Positions 17,742 through 26,964 of a stretch of DNA of 64,000 nucleotides are shown piece by piece. Source of the DNA: Labilithrix luteola (GTDB lineage Bacteria > Myxococcota_A > Polyangia > Polyangiales > Polyangiaceae); contig NZ_CP012333.1 in the NCBI RefSeq assembly GCF_001263205.1, positions 2,294,001 to 2,358,000 on the forward strand. Reading direction: 5' to 3'. Numbering within the stretch: position 1 is the first letter of the stretch; every line of letters begins with the position of its first letter. Position numbers and translations under genes: made by a program. The notes beneath the pieces were generated by a model, which had not been told where the DNA came from, did not search any database, and worked only from the letters and a program-made list of their open reading frames with translations.

Positions 17742-18314
17742 GTGCGGGCCGCTTCGCTCCCCAGCCCCGAAAAGGATCTCGCTGCAGCGCTCCCAATGAG
17801 CGAGGCCTACGATATCGCCGCGATCTTTCGCAGCTACGGCCAGTTCGTCTACACGATGCTGCGAAGTCTCGGGGTGGGCGCGTCCGATGTGGACGACGCC
17901 TTCCAGGAGGTGTTCGTCGTCATTCATCGGAGGCTCGCGACGTACGAAGAGCGCGGCACCCTCCGCTCGTGGGTCTACGGGATCTGCGTACGTGTGGCGA
18001 AGGACTTCCGGCGTCGAGCGAGCCGGACACGCGAGATCGCCACCGATGAAGTACCGGAGACCATCGACACGATGACTCCCGCCGAGCACCTCGGCGAACA
18101 GCAGGCGCGTCGGATCTTGTACGCGATCCTCGACGAGCTCGACGACGACAAGCGTGCGGTGTTCGTGCTCTTCGAGCTCGAAGGCCTGCCGATGCAAGAG
18201 GTCGCCGCGTCGCTCGGGTGCCCAGTCCAGACCGCCTACTCCCGGCTTCGGGCCGCGCGCGAAGCGGTGGATGCCGCCCTCGACCGCCTTCGCGCACGAA
18301 GAGACGTCAAATGA
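17742..18314 (+). CDS. ECF sigma factor, module B gene 2
   Basis: A 190-residue ECF sigma factor if the GTG at 17742 is used; ATG 17796 (MSEAYDIAAIF) is an equally good start by alignment and neither has a strong ribosome site. Region 2: IFRSYGQFVYTMLRSLG, DVDDAFQEVFVVIHRR, RSWVYGICVRVAKDFRRR. Region 4: LDDDKRAVFVLFELEGLPMQEVAASLGC, then PVQTAYSRLRAAREAVDAAL, close to the A1 recognition helix. The stop overlaps the next start (ATGA). An AT-rich patch at 17700-17718 precedes it and overlaps the end of gene 1. Confidence 0.88.
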   Translation: MRAASLPSPEKDLAAALPMSEAYDIAAIFRSYGQFVYTMLRSLGVGASDVDDAFQEVFVVIHRRLATYEERGTLRSWVYGICVRVAKDFRRRASRTREIATDEVPETIDTMTPAEHLGEQQARRILYAILDELDDDKRAVFVLFELEGLPMQEVAASLGCPVQTAYSRLRAAREAVDAALDRLRARRDVK

Positions 18315-19012
18315 GCCGTGAACCGATCCGCTTCGTCGATCTCGAGGATGCCCCCTCGCCCAAGGCCGCCTACATGCGCGACATCATCCGTGCGCAGCAG
18401 TCCGTGCCTCTTCCCGAGGGCAAGATGGAGGAGCTCGCCGATCGGCTGGGTCCCCTCCTTCGGAGCAGCCCGTCCGCCGTGCAGCCGACACGTTGGCTAG
18501 GGCTGGCCATGGCCGTGATCGTCACGGGCGTGCTCGCCTCAGGCACCCTCTCGAAGACGGTTGCCGTCGCTCCCACCACGCACGAACAGGCCGGAGCCAC
18601 CGCGCCGGTGCCGACGGCGGCGGAGCGCCAACCGACTCCGCCTTCGGATCCGCCGGCGCTCCCGGTCCTGCCGACGCTTTCGGTCGAGGCTCTGCCGAGC
18701 GCGAACATTGAAAAGGCTCCGGCTCCCGCAGGCGCCGTCCCGCGCTGCGACGACGTCATGCTCGTCGATGCCGCCGACACCGAGCTTCGCAACGGGAAGC
18801 CGGAGTCCGCGCTCGCCACCGCGCGCGAGCATGAACGCCGGTGTCCGACGGGCACGCTCGTTCAAGAGCGAGAGCGGATCGCCATCGAAGCCCTCGTTCA
18901 GCTCGGTCGCATCGACCAGGCGCGCGCACGCGCACGCGCCTTCGAAGAGCGCTTCCCGTCGTCGCCTCACGTGGGGCGCATCCAGCAGGCGCTCGAGCGC
19001 CATCCGCACTAG
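18311..19012 (+). CDS. one-TM, TPR-like putative anti-sigma regulator, module B gene 3
   Basis: A 233-residue protein starting MSREPIRFVDLEDAP, fixed by the ATGA overlap with the sigma gene. The cytoplasmic part (KMEELADRLGPLL) precedes one TM helix (WLGLAMAVIVTGVLASG), a long Thr/Pro/Ala linker and a C-terminal TPR-like pair (AADTELRNGKPESALATAREHE, EALVQLGRIDQARARARAFEE). It lacks zinc-binding anti-sigma motifs. A 109-nt gap to the Cys-rich gene is the longest break in this module and could contain a regulatory site. Function is inferred from position. Confidence 0.7.
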   Translation: MSREPIRFVDLEDAPSPKAAYMRDIIRAQQSVPLPEGKMEELADRLGPLLRSSPSAVQPTRWLGLAMAVIVTGVLASGTLSKTVAVAPTTHEQAGATAPVPTAAERQPTPPSDPPALPVLPTLSVEALPSANIEKAPAPAGAVPRCDDVMLVDAADTELRNGKPESALATAREHERRCPTGTLVQERERIAIEALVQLGRIDQARARARAFEERFPSSPHVGRIQQALERHPH

Positions 19013-19121
19013 CGGTCGTCCTACTTCGAAGGCGACCGCTCTCTTCAACGAAGCCATCCGAGATCCTGCGTTCCCTGCGCGAGGACGTCTCTCCAATCCG
19101 TTCGCGAGCTGCGAGTGAGCA

Positions 19122-20306
19122 ATGAAAACTTCTAACGTGGTGGCCGTCTTCACAGCCGCGGCGACGGTCATGGCATGGGGCTGCTCGCGCACTCAGGAGC
19201 GCCTCGGGGCCGAGATCGGCGAGCCTCCGCCGGTATTCGCTGCCCTGGACGCGGGCTCGGATGCGACGCCCGACGCGCGGGGACTCACCAACTACTGCCC
19301 GTCGAACAAGTGCCCTCCCGGGTGGATGACGTGTCCGGATTCGCGCTTCCCGTGCGACACCAACATTGCATCCGATCCGCATAACTGCGGAGGGTGTGGA
19401 TTGGACTGCTCACGCGGCGGCCCGGGCGCGACGTTCGTGTGCAACGAGGGCGCGTGCACGATGTCGTGCACCTCGGGCGCGCTCGATTGTGACGGCATCG
19501 TCGACAACGGATGTGAGAGTCGCACGATCAATCCGACCAGTTGCGGTGGATGTGGCGTGGTCTGTGCCGTCGGGGAGTCGTGCCGATATCAGGACGACAC
19601 GTTCACGACGGTCGCCTGTGGATGTCCTCCGGGCAAGCTCGATTGCCAGGGATGCAAGGACGTGGTCGACGACGACAGTCATTGCGGTGCTTGCAACAAT
19701 GCGTGCGATCGGACCGGGGGGCCAGACGCTCCGCAGTACGCCAATTCCTATTACGGATGCGCGTCGAGTCAGTGCGGCAAGGTCAAATGCAAAGCCGGCT
19801 TCGGCAACTGTGATGGTGACATCGAGAACGGTTGCGAGACGTCGACGATCGCGGACGACAACTGCGGGGCTTGCGGCAACAAGTGTGGTGCTGGCCAGAA
19901 GTGCGCAGTGGATGCCGTATCCAACAAGCTGGCGTGCCTCTGCGAGGAGGGCCTGACGTTCTGCCAAACGGGTGAGGTGAACGGCATACCGAAGGGGAGC
20001 TGCGTGGACGTCCGCAGTGACCAATACAACTGCGGTGCCTGCGGCGTGGACTGTGGATCGTTCATCGGCGACGGCTACTCGACGTCGATATGCGATTACG
20101 GACGATGCCTATTTCGTTGTACGAATGGCGCTGCAGACTGCAACGGCTCGCGAAACGACGGCTGCGAAATCGACACGAACAGCGATCCGCGGAACTGCGG
20201 TGGGTGCGGCATCACGTGTGATCTGACGATGGGTCAAGCCTGCGTGGCGGGCAAATGTGTGGTCGAGCCATGTGATCAAGCCGACGCCGGCGAGGTGACC
20301 CGATGA
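19122..20306 (+). CDS. NCGxCG-repeat Cys-rich lipoprotein, module B gene 4
   Basis: A 394-residue exported protein. MKTSNVVAVFTAAATVM ends in the lipobox-like AWGC, then an Asp/Ala spacer leads to TNYCPSNKCPPGWMTC. Six NCGxCG-like units alternate with DCDGIVDNGCE and NCDGDIENGCE segments. The C-terminus GQACVAGKCVVEPC matches A1 and A2. The start ATG follows the anti-sigma-position gene by 109 nt, and the 3' end overlaps propeller 1 by 4 nt. Extensive disulphide bonding at the cell surface is likely. Confidence 0.82.
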   Translation: MKTSNVVAVFTAAATVMAWGCSRTQERLGAEIGEPPPVFAALDAGSDATPDARGLTNYCPSNKCPPGWMTCPDSRFPCDTNIASDPHNCGGCGLDCSRGGPGATFVCNEGACTMSCTSGALDCDGIVDNGCESRTINPTSCGGCGVVCAVGESCRYQDDTFTTVACGCPPGKLDCQGCKDVVDDDSHCGACNNACDRTGGPDAPQYANSYYGCASSQCGKVKCKAGFGNCDGDIENGCETSTIADDNCGACGNKCGAGQKCAVDAVSNKLACLCEEGLTFCQTGEVNGIPKGSCVDVRSDQYNCGACGVDCGSFIGDGYSTSICDYGRCLFRCTNGAADCNGSRNDGCEIDTNSDPRNCGGCGITCDLTMGQACVAGKCVVEPCDQADAGEVTR

Positions 20307-21490
20307 ATGGATGGCGTCACACGTCGATCGTGGTCGCCAGCTTCGCCTGCACTCTGGCCACGTCATTCGTGGCGGCGTGCGCGGGCAACGACGACGACAA
20401 CCCTGCCCCCGAGGCGACGGAGAATGTCGTTCCCGAGCCCGATGCTGGTGAACCGGACAGTGCGGATGGCGCGGACGGTGGAGATGACGCTTGCGCCGAT
20501 GGCGATTGCGAGTTCTTCCCGGCCGAGTGTGAGCCAGGAGCGCTCTGCCCGAGCGGCCTGTTCGGTCCCGATCCATCCACGGGAGCCGACTGGCGTACGA
20601 GCCTCCATACGATTCGAGCTCGCTCGGCGACGGACGCATGGCTTGTCGGGACGATCGGCATGGCCGCGCACTTCGACGGAATCGAGTGGAAGACCGTCGA
20701 TGTCGGCACGACGGAGTCGCTCCGTTACGTGTGGCTCGCGGGCGGCGGGGAGCTCACGTTTGGCACCCTCGACCGAGTGTTCACCCGTGCTCTCGGCACG
20801 GGCGAAGACAATCCATCGCCGGACGGTTGGGCCGAGCGAGGCAAGGTGACTCCACCGTCGGGCGCGAGCAGCTACGTCACCGCCGCGTGGGGCCGGACTG
20901 GTTCGAATGCGATGTGGGTGGCAACCAACACCGAAGTGTGGCGCATCAACGCGGACGGGACGACGCTCACGCCGAAGACGGGGGTGCTCACGTCGACTTG
21001 CAAGACCCTGCCGTGCACGTGGCTCAGAGGTCTCGACGGAGCGACTCCGAACGTCGTGTGGGGCGTCGGAGAGACCGGCACGGCAATTCGAATCACGAAC
21101 GCCGACGGCGAGTCGCCAACGGTGCAGGTGATGAACGCGCTCACCTGGTCGACGCTCAGCGGCGTTTGGGCCGTCTCCGACACGGAGGCGTGGGCCGTCG
21201 GCGCGCGCGGCTTGGTCATCCACAACGTCGGGGCGACGTTCGGTTGGCAAGTGGCGGAGGTGCCGACGCAGGAGCACCTCCATGCCATCGCAGGCTCGTC
21301 TTCGTCCGACGTCTGGGCCGTCGGTGATCGAGGCGTGGTCCTTCACTACGACGGAGCGACATGGTCGCGGATAAAGGTGGCCGGGCTGGCTCGTCGTCGA
21401 CCGGAGCTTCTCTCGGTGTGGGTGCCAGAGCCTGGAAAAGTATGGATCGGAGGCCAGGGAGTCCTTCTCTCCCTCGGAGGGAAGCGATGA
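20303..21490 (+). CDS. propeller lipoprotein 1, module B gene 5
   Basis: A 395-residue lipoprotein. MNGWRHTSIVVASFACT leads to a lipobox ending VAAC and an Asp/Glu/Gly-rich spacer with CADGDCEFFPAECEPGALC. Blades show TDAWLVGTIGMAAHFDGIEW, TEAWAVGARGLVIHNVG, SDVWAVGDRGVVLHYDGATW and GKVWIGGQGVLLSLGGKR. The copy is collinear with A1 and A2 throughout. ATGA overlaps at both ends tie it to the Cys-rich protein and propeller 2. Confidence 0.8.
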   Translation: MNGWRHTSIVVASFACTLATSFVAACAGNDDDNPAPEATENVVPEPDAGEPDSADGADGGDDACADGDCEFFPAECEPGALCPSGLFGPDPSTGADWRTSLHTIRARSATDAWLVGTIGMAAHFDGIEWKTVDVGTTESLRYVWLAGGGELTFGTLDRVFTRALGTGEDNPSPDGWAERGKVTPPSGASSYVTAAWGRTGSNAMWVATNTEVWRINADGTTLTPKTGVLTSTCKTLPCTWLRGLDGATPNVVWGVGETGTAIRITNADGESPTVQVMNALTWSTLSGVWAVSDTEAWAVGARGLVIHNVGATFGWQVAEVPTQEHLHAIAGSSSSDVWAVGDRGVVLHYDGATWSRIKVAGLARRRPELLSVWVPEPGKVWIGGQGVLLSLGGKR

Positions 21491-22962
21491 GACGCAACGT
21501 TTTGCTCGCAGGTGCAGCGGCGACGCTGGCTGCCGTCGTTGCCTGCGCGACGTCGGAAGAAGAAACCGCCTCGCTCGACCTCGATGCCGGCGTCGACGGC
21601 GTCGACGGCGTCGCCACGATCGTCGATGCTTCATCACCGGAAGTGGTCGACGCCGCGACGGGACCGGACGTGTCCGTCCCTGTCTGGTCGGCTTGCAACG
21701 ACTTCGGTTGGTGTGAGACGAAGCTCCCCGATCCGAACTTGACGTTCATCGACGTCTGGCCGTTCGTCGACCGCGCCTTCGCGGTCGCCCAGAGCGACAC
21801 GCTCGGGACGAAAGTGCTCGAGTGGACGGAGGCCGCGCAGGCCTGGTCGTATATCGACGACGACACGCAGAACGCCTACGTCAGCGGTCAGTACGCCGGC
21901 AAGATGTATGCGCCGGGCGAGAACGAGGTGTACTTCACGACGGCGCCCGGCATCGTCTACCACGGGACCCGAGCGAGCGTGTCGGCGCCGTTCAAGTGGG
22001 AGTCGACACGCCTCCCGTACGAAGGGCCCGTGTTTGCCGATCGCGATCCGGGGCGTGCCTGGAGTGTGCCGGCTGGGGCCTTGTTGCGCTACGCGCCGGC
22101 GCTCGGCGTGATCGGAACATCGGCCGACGACGTCTACGCGTGGTACGGCAATCAAGTCTTCCGCCGCGTGAGCGAAGACGGCGGACCGCCGACGTGGACC
22201 TCGGAGTTCGTCAGCCAAGGGACGAGTGCCCCGAGCGGACCGACCAACGAGTCGTTCTACATCTTCAATGCATCACGCGGCGATCCGAATGGCAGCGATG
22301 AGCTCTGGTTTGTCGGAGGACATGGCCCGACCGACGCAACGAAGGGCTACATCGGTTGTCCGACGCTCTTCCGTCGAACCCCCTCGGGCACCTCGGCAAT
22401 CCTCGACTTTACCTATTCGAACGGCAAGTGCACGACCAAGCCGGGCACCATCCAACCGCGCATCAAGCGCGAGCTCCCCGGATACGGCATGATCGACGTC
22501 CCGATCCAACCGACGGGCTGGGCAACGACGGTCGCCCCCGTTGCTCCCGGTGCTGCGATCGTGATCATCGATAACGCTCAGTCTTGGTACTACGTCGACA
22601 CGACGGCGAAGGTCGCGCGCTACAACTATCTGGACGGGATCAGCCCTCCGGTGAGCGTGTGGTCACCGCTGATTCACTCCGTCGTGCGCGTCGACGATCG
22701 CTTGTGGTTCAGCGGGCACGGAATCGTCGTCGGTTCGGAGATCAAACCGGACGCGTGGACGAACGGCCTCGGCATCGGGACACCCGAGTCGTACGCGCAG
22801 GCGGGGACGGGCACCGGCGCGTTGCTCGAGAAGACGAGTGTCGCGATGCAGGGGCGCTATTTGAACGAACCGCTCTATCAGGTGCGCGGCTCGTCAACCT
22901 CGCCAACGAAGAACCTTTGGGCAGTCGGGAATCGCTATGCACTTCACAAGAAGACTCCTTGA
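21487..22962 (+). CDS. propeller lipoprotein 2, module B gene 6
   Basis: A 491-residue lipoprotein, longer than A1 (433) and A2 (438). MRRNVLLAGAAATLAAV ends in the lipobox VVAC. The spacer has Asp-Gly-Val repeats (DGVDGVDG-like). Body motifs: CNDFGWCETKLPDPN, FIDVWPFVDRAFAVAQS, KVLEWTEAAQAW, NEVYFTTAPGIVYHG, DDVYAWYGNQVFRR, DELWFVGGHG and NLWAVGNRYALHKKTP. The start at 21487 gives a 4-nt overlap upstream. The last 26 nt also encode the first eight codons of the RCC1 gene. Ligand unknown. Confidence 0.8.
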   Translation: MRRNVLLAGAAATLAAVVACATSEEETASLDLDAGVDGVDGVATIVDASSPEVVDAATGPDVSVPVWSACNDFGWCETKLPDPNLTFIDVWPFVDRAFAVAQSDTLGTKVLEWTEAAQAWSYIDDDTQNAYVSGQYAGKMYAPGENEVYFTTAPGIVYHGTRASVSAPFKWESTRLPYEGPVFADRDPGRAWSVPAGALLRYAPALGVIGTSADDVYAWYGNQVFRRVSEDGGPPTWTSEFVSQGTSAPSGPTNESFYIFNASRGDPNGSDELWFVGGHGPTDATKGYIGCPTLFRRTPSGTSAILDFTYSNGKCTTKPGTIQPRIKRELPGYGMIDVPIQPTGWATTVAPVAPGAAIVIIDNAQSWYYVDTTAKVARYNYLDGISPPVSVWSPLIHSVVRVDDRLWFSGHGIVVGSEIKPDAWTNGLGIGTPESYAQAGTGTGALLEKTSVAMQGRYLNEPLYQVRGSSTSPTKNLWAVGNRYALHKKTP

Positions 22963-24319
22963 TCCGCATCGCGCTGGGCTCCTGATCGCGCTCTCCATCC
23001 TCACCGCTTCCGCGGCGACGGTGAGCTGCTCTTCGAGCAGTGACGACCCTAGCGCTCCGCCCATCGCCGACGCGGGGCGCGACGAGGGCGATGCGACGGA
23101 GGTGATCGACGCGGCGACGGACTCGAGCATCCGCGACGCGGACAGCTTCGATGGCAAGCCGCTGCCCGTCGTGTGCGCGTCGAGCCCGTGCGCGACCGCC
23201 CTCGTGACGACTCTCGGCCGGAGCATCGACGACAAGGGGGAAGGCTTCTGCGCCTTGCTCGACGATGGCACCGTGGCGTGCTGGGGAGCGAACGGCGCCG
23301 GTCAGCTCGGGCGCGGCGAGGGCGGGGGCGTCGGCGTCGGCGAGGCTCTCGTCGACAGCTCGACGGCGGCCAGAGTGGTGGGGCTGTCGAACATCACGTC
23401 GCTCGATCACACCTGCGCCGTCGACACCAGCGGCAGCGTGTGGTGCTGGGGAACAGGCCCCTTCTCGTGGAGCGAAGACGGTGGGGTCGTCTCGGCGACC
23501 CACACGACGCCGGTGAAGCTCGATCTTCCTCTCGCGACGAAGGTGGCGCGAAGCTTCGCGACCGCGTGCGCCGTCGTCGGCGGTGACGTCCAATGCTGGG
23601 GCAGCAACGCGCTCGGGCAGCTCGGACCGTTGACCGAAGTGTCGAGCGGCGAGCCGAAGCGCGCGGCACTTCCTCAAGGCGCTCTCGCGTCCGCTCTGGA
23701 AGTGGGGAATGCGACCTTCGTCATTCGCGACGACGGCTCGGTCTTGAGCTGGGGTGGCAACCCGGGCATCGGTCGCATCTCGCCGAGCTTTCCCGATCCG
23801 TTCCCTCAGCTCGTCGCGCTCACGAACGTCACGCAGATCGACTCCGCGTACGACAACACGTGCGCCGTTGCGAACGGGATCGGGTACTGCTGGGGCGCGC
23901 GCCTTCTGCCGACCAAAGGTACCGTCCTCGAGCGGGCGCTTCCCGAGGCGGTCGGCGCGCCGGAGCGGCTCGTTCAGATCGCCACGACGCGTACGGACGC
24001 CGCCAGCGTCTTTCCGGAGGTACGCGAGTTCAAGCCCTTCCGATGGTGCGCCGTGGCGGCATCGGGGAGCGTCTACTGTTGGGGATTCAACGAGAGCGGA
24101 CAAGCAGGGAATGGCACTCAAGAGTACGTCCCGCGGGCCGTGCGGGTGGACCTCCCCGAAGGGGCCCGGGTCGCTCAGGTGAAGACGACGATCAACACGA
24201 CGTGCGCGCTATTCACGAACGGCAAGCTGTACTGCTGGGGTAGCAACTTCAACGGTCAGCTCGGAAATGGGCTGAATCGAGGCAAGAGCTTGGCGATGAC
24301 AGAGGTGGTGCTTCCATGA
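22937..24319 (+). CDS. RCC1-repeat lipoprotein, module B gene 7
   Basis: A 460-residue lipoprotein starting MHFTRRLLDPHRAG, with a lipobox ending TVSC followed by an Asp/Ala spacer. About seven RCC1 blades are visible: FCALLDDGTVACWGANGAGQ, CAVDTSGSVWCWGTGPF, CAVVGGDVQCWGSNALGQ, RDDGSVLSWGGNPG, GIGYCWGARL, SGSVYCWGFNESGQAGNG and NGKLYCWGSNFNGQLGNG. The 26-nt overlap with propeller 2 and 4-nt overlap with the IgGFc-type gene give tight coupling in translation. Confidence 0.87.
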   Translation: MHFTRRLLDPHRAGLLIALSILTASAATVSCSSSSDDPSAPPIADAGRDEGDATEVIDAATDSSIRDADSFDGKPLPVVCASSPCATALVTTLGRSIDDKGEGFCALLDDGTVACWGANGAGQLGRGEGGGVGVGEALVDSSTAARVVGLSNITSLDHTCAVDTSGSVWCWGTGPFSWSEDGGVVSATHTTPVKLDLPLATKVARSFATACAVVGGDVQCWGSNALGQLGPLTEVSSGEPKRAALPQGALASALEVGNATFVIRDDGSVLSWGGNPGIGRISPSFPDPFPQLVALTNVTQIDSAYDNTCAVANGIGYCWGARLLPTKGTVLERALPEAVGAPERLVQIATTRTDAASVFPEVREFKPFRWCAVAASGSVYCWGFNESGQAGNGTQEYVPRAVRVDLPEGARVAQVKTTINTTCALFTNGKLYCWGSNFNGQLGNGLNRGKSLAMTEVVLP

Positions 24320-26082
24320 GCAGACGCCTGATCACGCCGGGCATCTTCTCCGCCATCGGGCTCGCGTTCGTCGCCGCGGCCTTCGCCTGTGAGAACGGTC
24401 GCGACACGTTCGACAAGGCCCCGAGCGCCTTCGAGGTGCCTCCGGAGGTGGACGCTGGCGAATGCCCGTTCCAGTGCTCACTCGACGGCCGATCGGTCAT
24501 TCGTTCGTGTACGGGCGAAGTGGTCGACACTTGTCCAAAGGAGCAGGCGTGCGGTGGCGCCAGATGCCAAGACCCCTGCGCTGCAGCAGCCGAGGACAAC
24601 AGCTCGAATGGCTGCGAGTTCTATATTCAATCGCCGCCAACGATTTCCACTCGCAAAGACTCTTGTTATGCGGCGTTCGTCGTCAATCCAACGTCATTGC
24701 CGCTTACGATCTCGCTCGACCGCGGAGGAGAAGCGCTCGACCTCTCCGCTGCGATGTTTCGCACGACGCCCGGGGACGCAACGCTGATCCCCCACACGGG
24801 ACCAATCCCGCCCGACGAGAGTGTCATCCTCTTCCTCTCCGACCACGATCCCGCGATCCCCCTGAATGCAGACGATCCAGTGCCGTGCCCGGCCGGGGTC
24901 AAGCCTGCGGTCTACTCGGGGACTGCGTCGCCGCGCACCGGATTCGGCTCGTCGTTCCATCTGAAATCGAGCGCGCCCGTATCCCTTGTTTCTATCTTTC
25001 CATTCGGCGGCGCGAAAAGCTTTGTCCCGTCGGCTACGCTCCACATGCCCGTCGTCACTTGGGGCAAGGAGCACATTCTCGTCAACGGGTGGGAAGGCGG
25101 CGGGCCGGCTTCGCGAATCGTCGCGTCGCAGGACGGAACCGAAATCACGATCATCGCCAACAAGACGCTCCAGAGCGGCCTCGACGTGAATGGCGGTCCT
25201 GCCGACACACCGCTCAAATATTCCCTCGACAAGGGGCAGTATTTTCAAATCGTTCAGGCCGAGGAGCTCGGAGGGAGCACCGTGCTTTCGAACAAGCCCA
25301 CGAGCATGTTCGGCGGAAACTCGTGTGCGAACATCCCGATCGTCGGAGCGGCGTGCGACACGCTATGGCAGCAGATCCCGTCGTACGATCAGTGGGGCTC
25401 CGAATATGTCGGAGTTGGCTACCGACCGCGCACGGCGTCGCCACACGAGCTCATGCCGTACCGCATCGTCGCCGCACACGACGGCACGCGCCTCGAATAC
25501 GAGCCGAACATTCCCCCCGGGGCGCCGACGGAGATGAACGCACGCGACACCGTGACGTTCCCCGTGGGCATCGACGAACCGTTCGTCGTGCGTACCCAAG
25601 ATGCGGAGCACCCGATCTACGTGGCCGCATACATGCAAGGGCTTGCCGGCAAGTACTACGGTAGTCCGACGATGAGCACCGGCGATCCGGAGTTCGTCAA
25701 CGTCGTCCCCGCGGAGCAGTGGCGGAGCTCGTACTCCTTCTATGCCGATCCCACGTACGACGAGACCTCACTCGTCGTCATTCGCGGCAAGCAGCGGGAC
25801 AAGTTCGAGGACGTCTGGCTCGAGTGCGCGGGCCCCCTCGAGGGCTGGACCCCGATCGGCACGCGCGGCAACTACGAGTTCGTGCGCGTCGATCTGCAAC
25901 GCAATCGTGGACCCGGTCAGGCGTTCGGCGACAGAGTCTGCCAGACGGGTCTTCACCGTATGAAGAGCGAGGGGCCCTTCACCGCCACGATCTGGGGCTG
26001 GAGCGTCTACGCGAGCTACGCCTATCCCGGCGGCATGGCGCTCCGAAAGCTCGTCGACAAACCGCTACTCCCGGTCAAGTGA
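24316..26082 (+). CDS. IgGFc-binding-type lipoprotein, module B gene 8
   Basis: A 588-residue lipoprotein with a signal peptide ending in the lipobox AAFAC. The N-terminal Cys element (CPFQCSLDGRSVIRSCTGEV) is almost identical to the A2 copy. IgGFc_binding-type body: FPFGGAKSFVPSATLHMP, DGTEITIIANKTL, KGQYFQIVQAEELGGS, LSNKPTSMFGGNSC, PSYDQWGSEYVGVGYRPR, HPIYVAAYMQG and GDPEFVNVVPAEQW, ending YAYPGGMALRKLVDKPLLPVK. It is the last gene of module B. The 198-nt gap after it has a weak inverted repeat (GCGCGACG at 26092, CGTCGCGC at 26129). Confidence 0.85.
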   Translation: MSRRLITPGIFSAIGLAFVAAAFACENGRDTFDKAPSAFEVPPEVDAGECPFQCSLDGRSVIRSCTGEVVDTCPKEQACGGARCQDPCAAAAEDNSSNGCEFYIQSPPTISTRKDSCYAAFVVNPTSLPLTISLDRGGEALDLSAAMFRTTPGDATLIPHTGPIPPDESVILFLSDHDPAIPLNADDPVPCPAGVKPAVYSGTASPRTGFGSSFHLKSSAPVSLVSIFPFGGAKSFVPSATLHMPVVTWGKEHILVNGWEGGGPASRIVASQDGTEITIIANKTLQSGLDVNGGPADTPLKYSLDKGQYFQIVQAEELGGSTVLSNKPTSMFGGNSCANIPIVGAACDTLWQQIPSYDQWGSEYVGVGYRPRTASPHELMPYRIVAAHDGTRLEYEPNIPPGAPTEMNARDTVTFPVGIDEPFVVRTQDAEHPIYVAAYMQGLAGKYYGSPTMSTGDPEFVNVVPAEQWRSSYSFYADPTYDETSLVVIRGKQRDKFEDVWLECAGPLEGWTPIGTRGNYEFVRVDLQRNRGPGQAFGDRVCQTGLHRMKSEGPFTATIWGWSVYASYAYPGGMALRKLVDKPLLPVK

Positions 26083-26280
26083 CGTAGCCTGGCGCGACGC
26101 GATGGCTCTACGACGACACCTCGTTCGCCGTCGCGCGGTGTGCCCAACAAGGATACTTTGTCCCCAACACAGTTTGAGTGGATGAAGTCATAAAAGGTGA
26201 ACGCGCGTGCCATTACTACTCCGTCCCCGCCCCGCCCCGCCCGCGAGCCGACCTTGCGCGCGATGGTGCTCGAGGTCCCG

Positions 26281-26958
26281 ATGAGCGTCGTTCGCAACCT
26301 GCTCGCCCCCGCAGTCCTCGTCTCGCTTTTTGCCTGCTCGTCGTCGCCGGGCGCGTCCCCCGAGTCCGACGCGGGCCTTGATTCGGGCGAACCGCAGTAC
26401 TGGGGCGAGACGTGGTACCCGACCGAGGACGTCGGAACGAAGACGGGCCAGCGTATCAAGAACTACAAGTTCGTCGGTTTTCCCGACGGCGACCGGGCGG
26501 AGGGGCCTAAACCGGTTTCGCTCGCCGACTACTACGATCCGACCGGCAAGACGATCAAACTCATCCATATTCAGGCCGTTGGTCTCTGGAGCACGAACTG
26601 CCGGCTAGAGATGGAGGTGGTAGGCCCGATGAAGCCCGACCTCGACGCGCGCAAGGTCGTCTGGATCGTCAGCGTTGCGGAGGGCCTGACGCCTGGCATG
26701 CCGTCGACGATGGACGACCTCGCGAAGTGGATGAACAACTACAAGTTCAAAAGCGCGTTCCCGGGGTTCACGGCCGTCCTTGACCCGGGCAGCAGGAACT
26801 TGGGCCCGTTCTACGACGCGGCGGCGCTCCCCTGGAACGTCGACATCGACGCGAAGACGATGACGATCCTCTCCCAAGGCACCGGCGCGAAGACGACGAG
26901 GGATCAGATCCTCAGCGAGATCGACGCGGACCTCGCCAAGGCGGCCCAGCTTCGCTGA
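26281..26958 (+). CDS. redoxin/thioredoxin-fold-like lipoprotein
   Basis: The start ATG 26281 (MSVVRNLLAPAVL) has GAGGT upstream and gives a signal peptide with a lipobox ending LFAC; a longer reading from 26197 would bury the signal. The 225-residue product has VSLADYYDPTGKTIKLIHI, then GLWSTNCRLEMEVV, where a TlpA/AhpC-type protein would have its active site, and FTAVLDPGSRNLGPFYDAA plus WNVDIDAKTMTIL near the end. Only one Cys is left at the active-site position, so disulphide reductase activity is doubtful. No counterpart is seen at the end of modules A2 or D. Confidence 0.6.
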   Translation: MSVVRNLLAPAVLVSLFACSSSPGASPESDAGLDSGEPQYWGETWYPTEDVGTKTGQRIKNYKFVGFPDGDRAEGPKPVSLADYYDPTGKTIKLIHIQAVGLWSTNCRLEMEVVGPMKPDLDARKVVWIVSVAEGLTPGMPSTMDDLAKWMNNYKFKSAFPGFTAVLDPGSRNLGPFYDAAALPWNVDIDAKTMTILSQGTGAKTTRDQILSEIDADLAKAAQLR

Positions 26959-26964
26959 CGCAAC

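Noticed and set aside
22742..24121. A 459-codon minus-strand frame
   Set aside because: It lies opposite the RCC1 lipoprotein of module B and has Arg/Ala-rich composition without motifs.
26092..26136. Terminator after module B
   Set aside because: The 8-bp inverted repeat has a 29-nt loop and no U tract; too weak to list as a feature.
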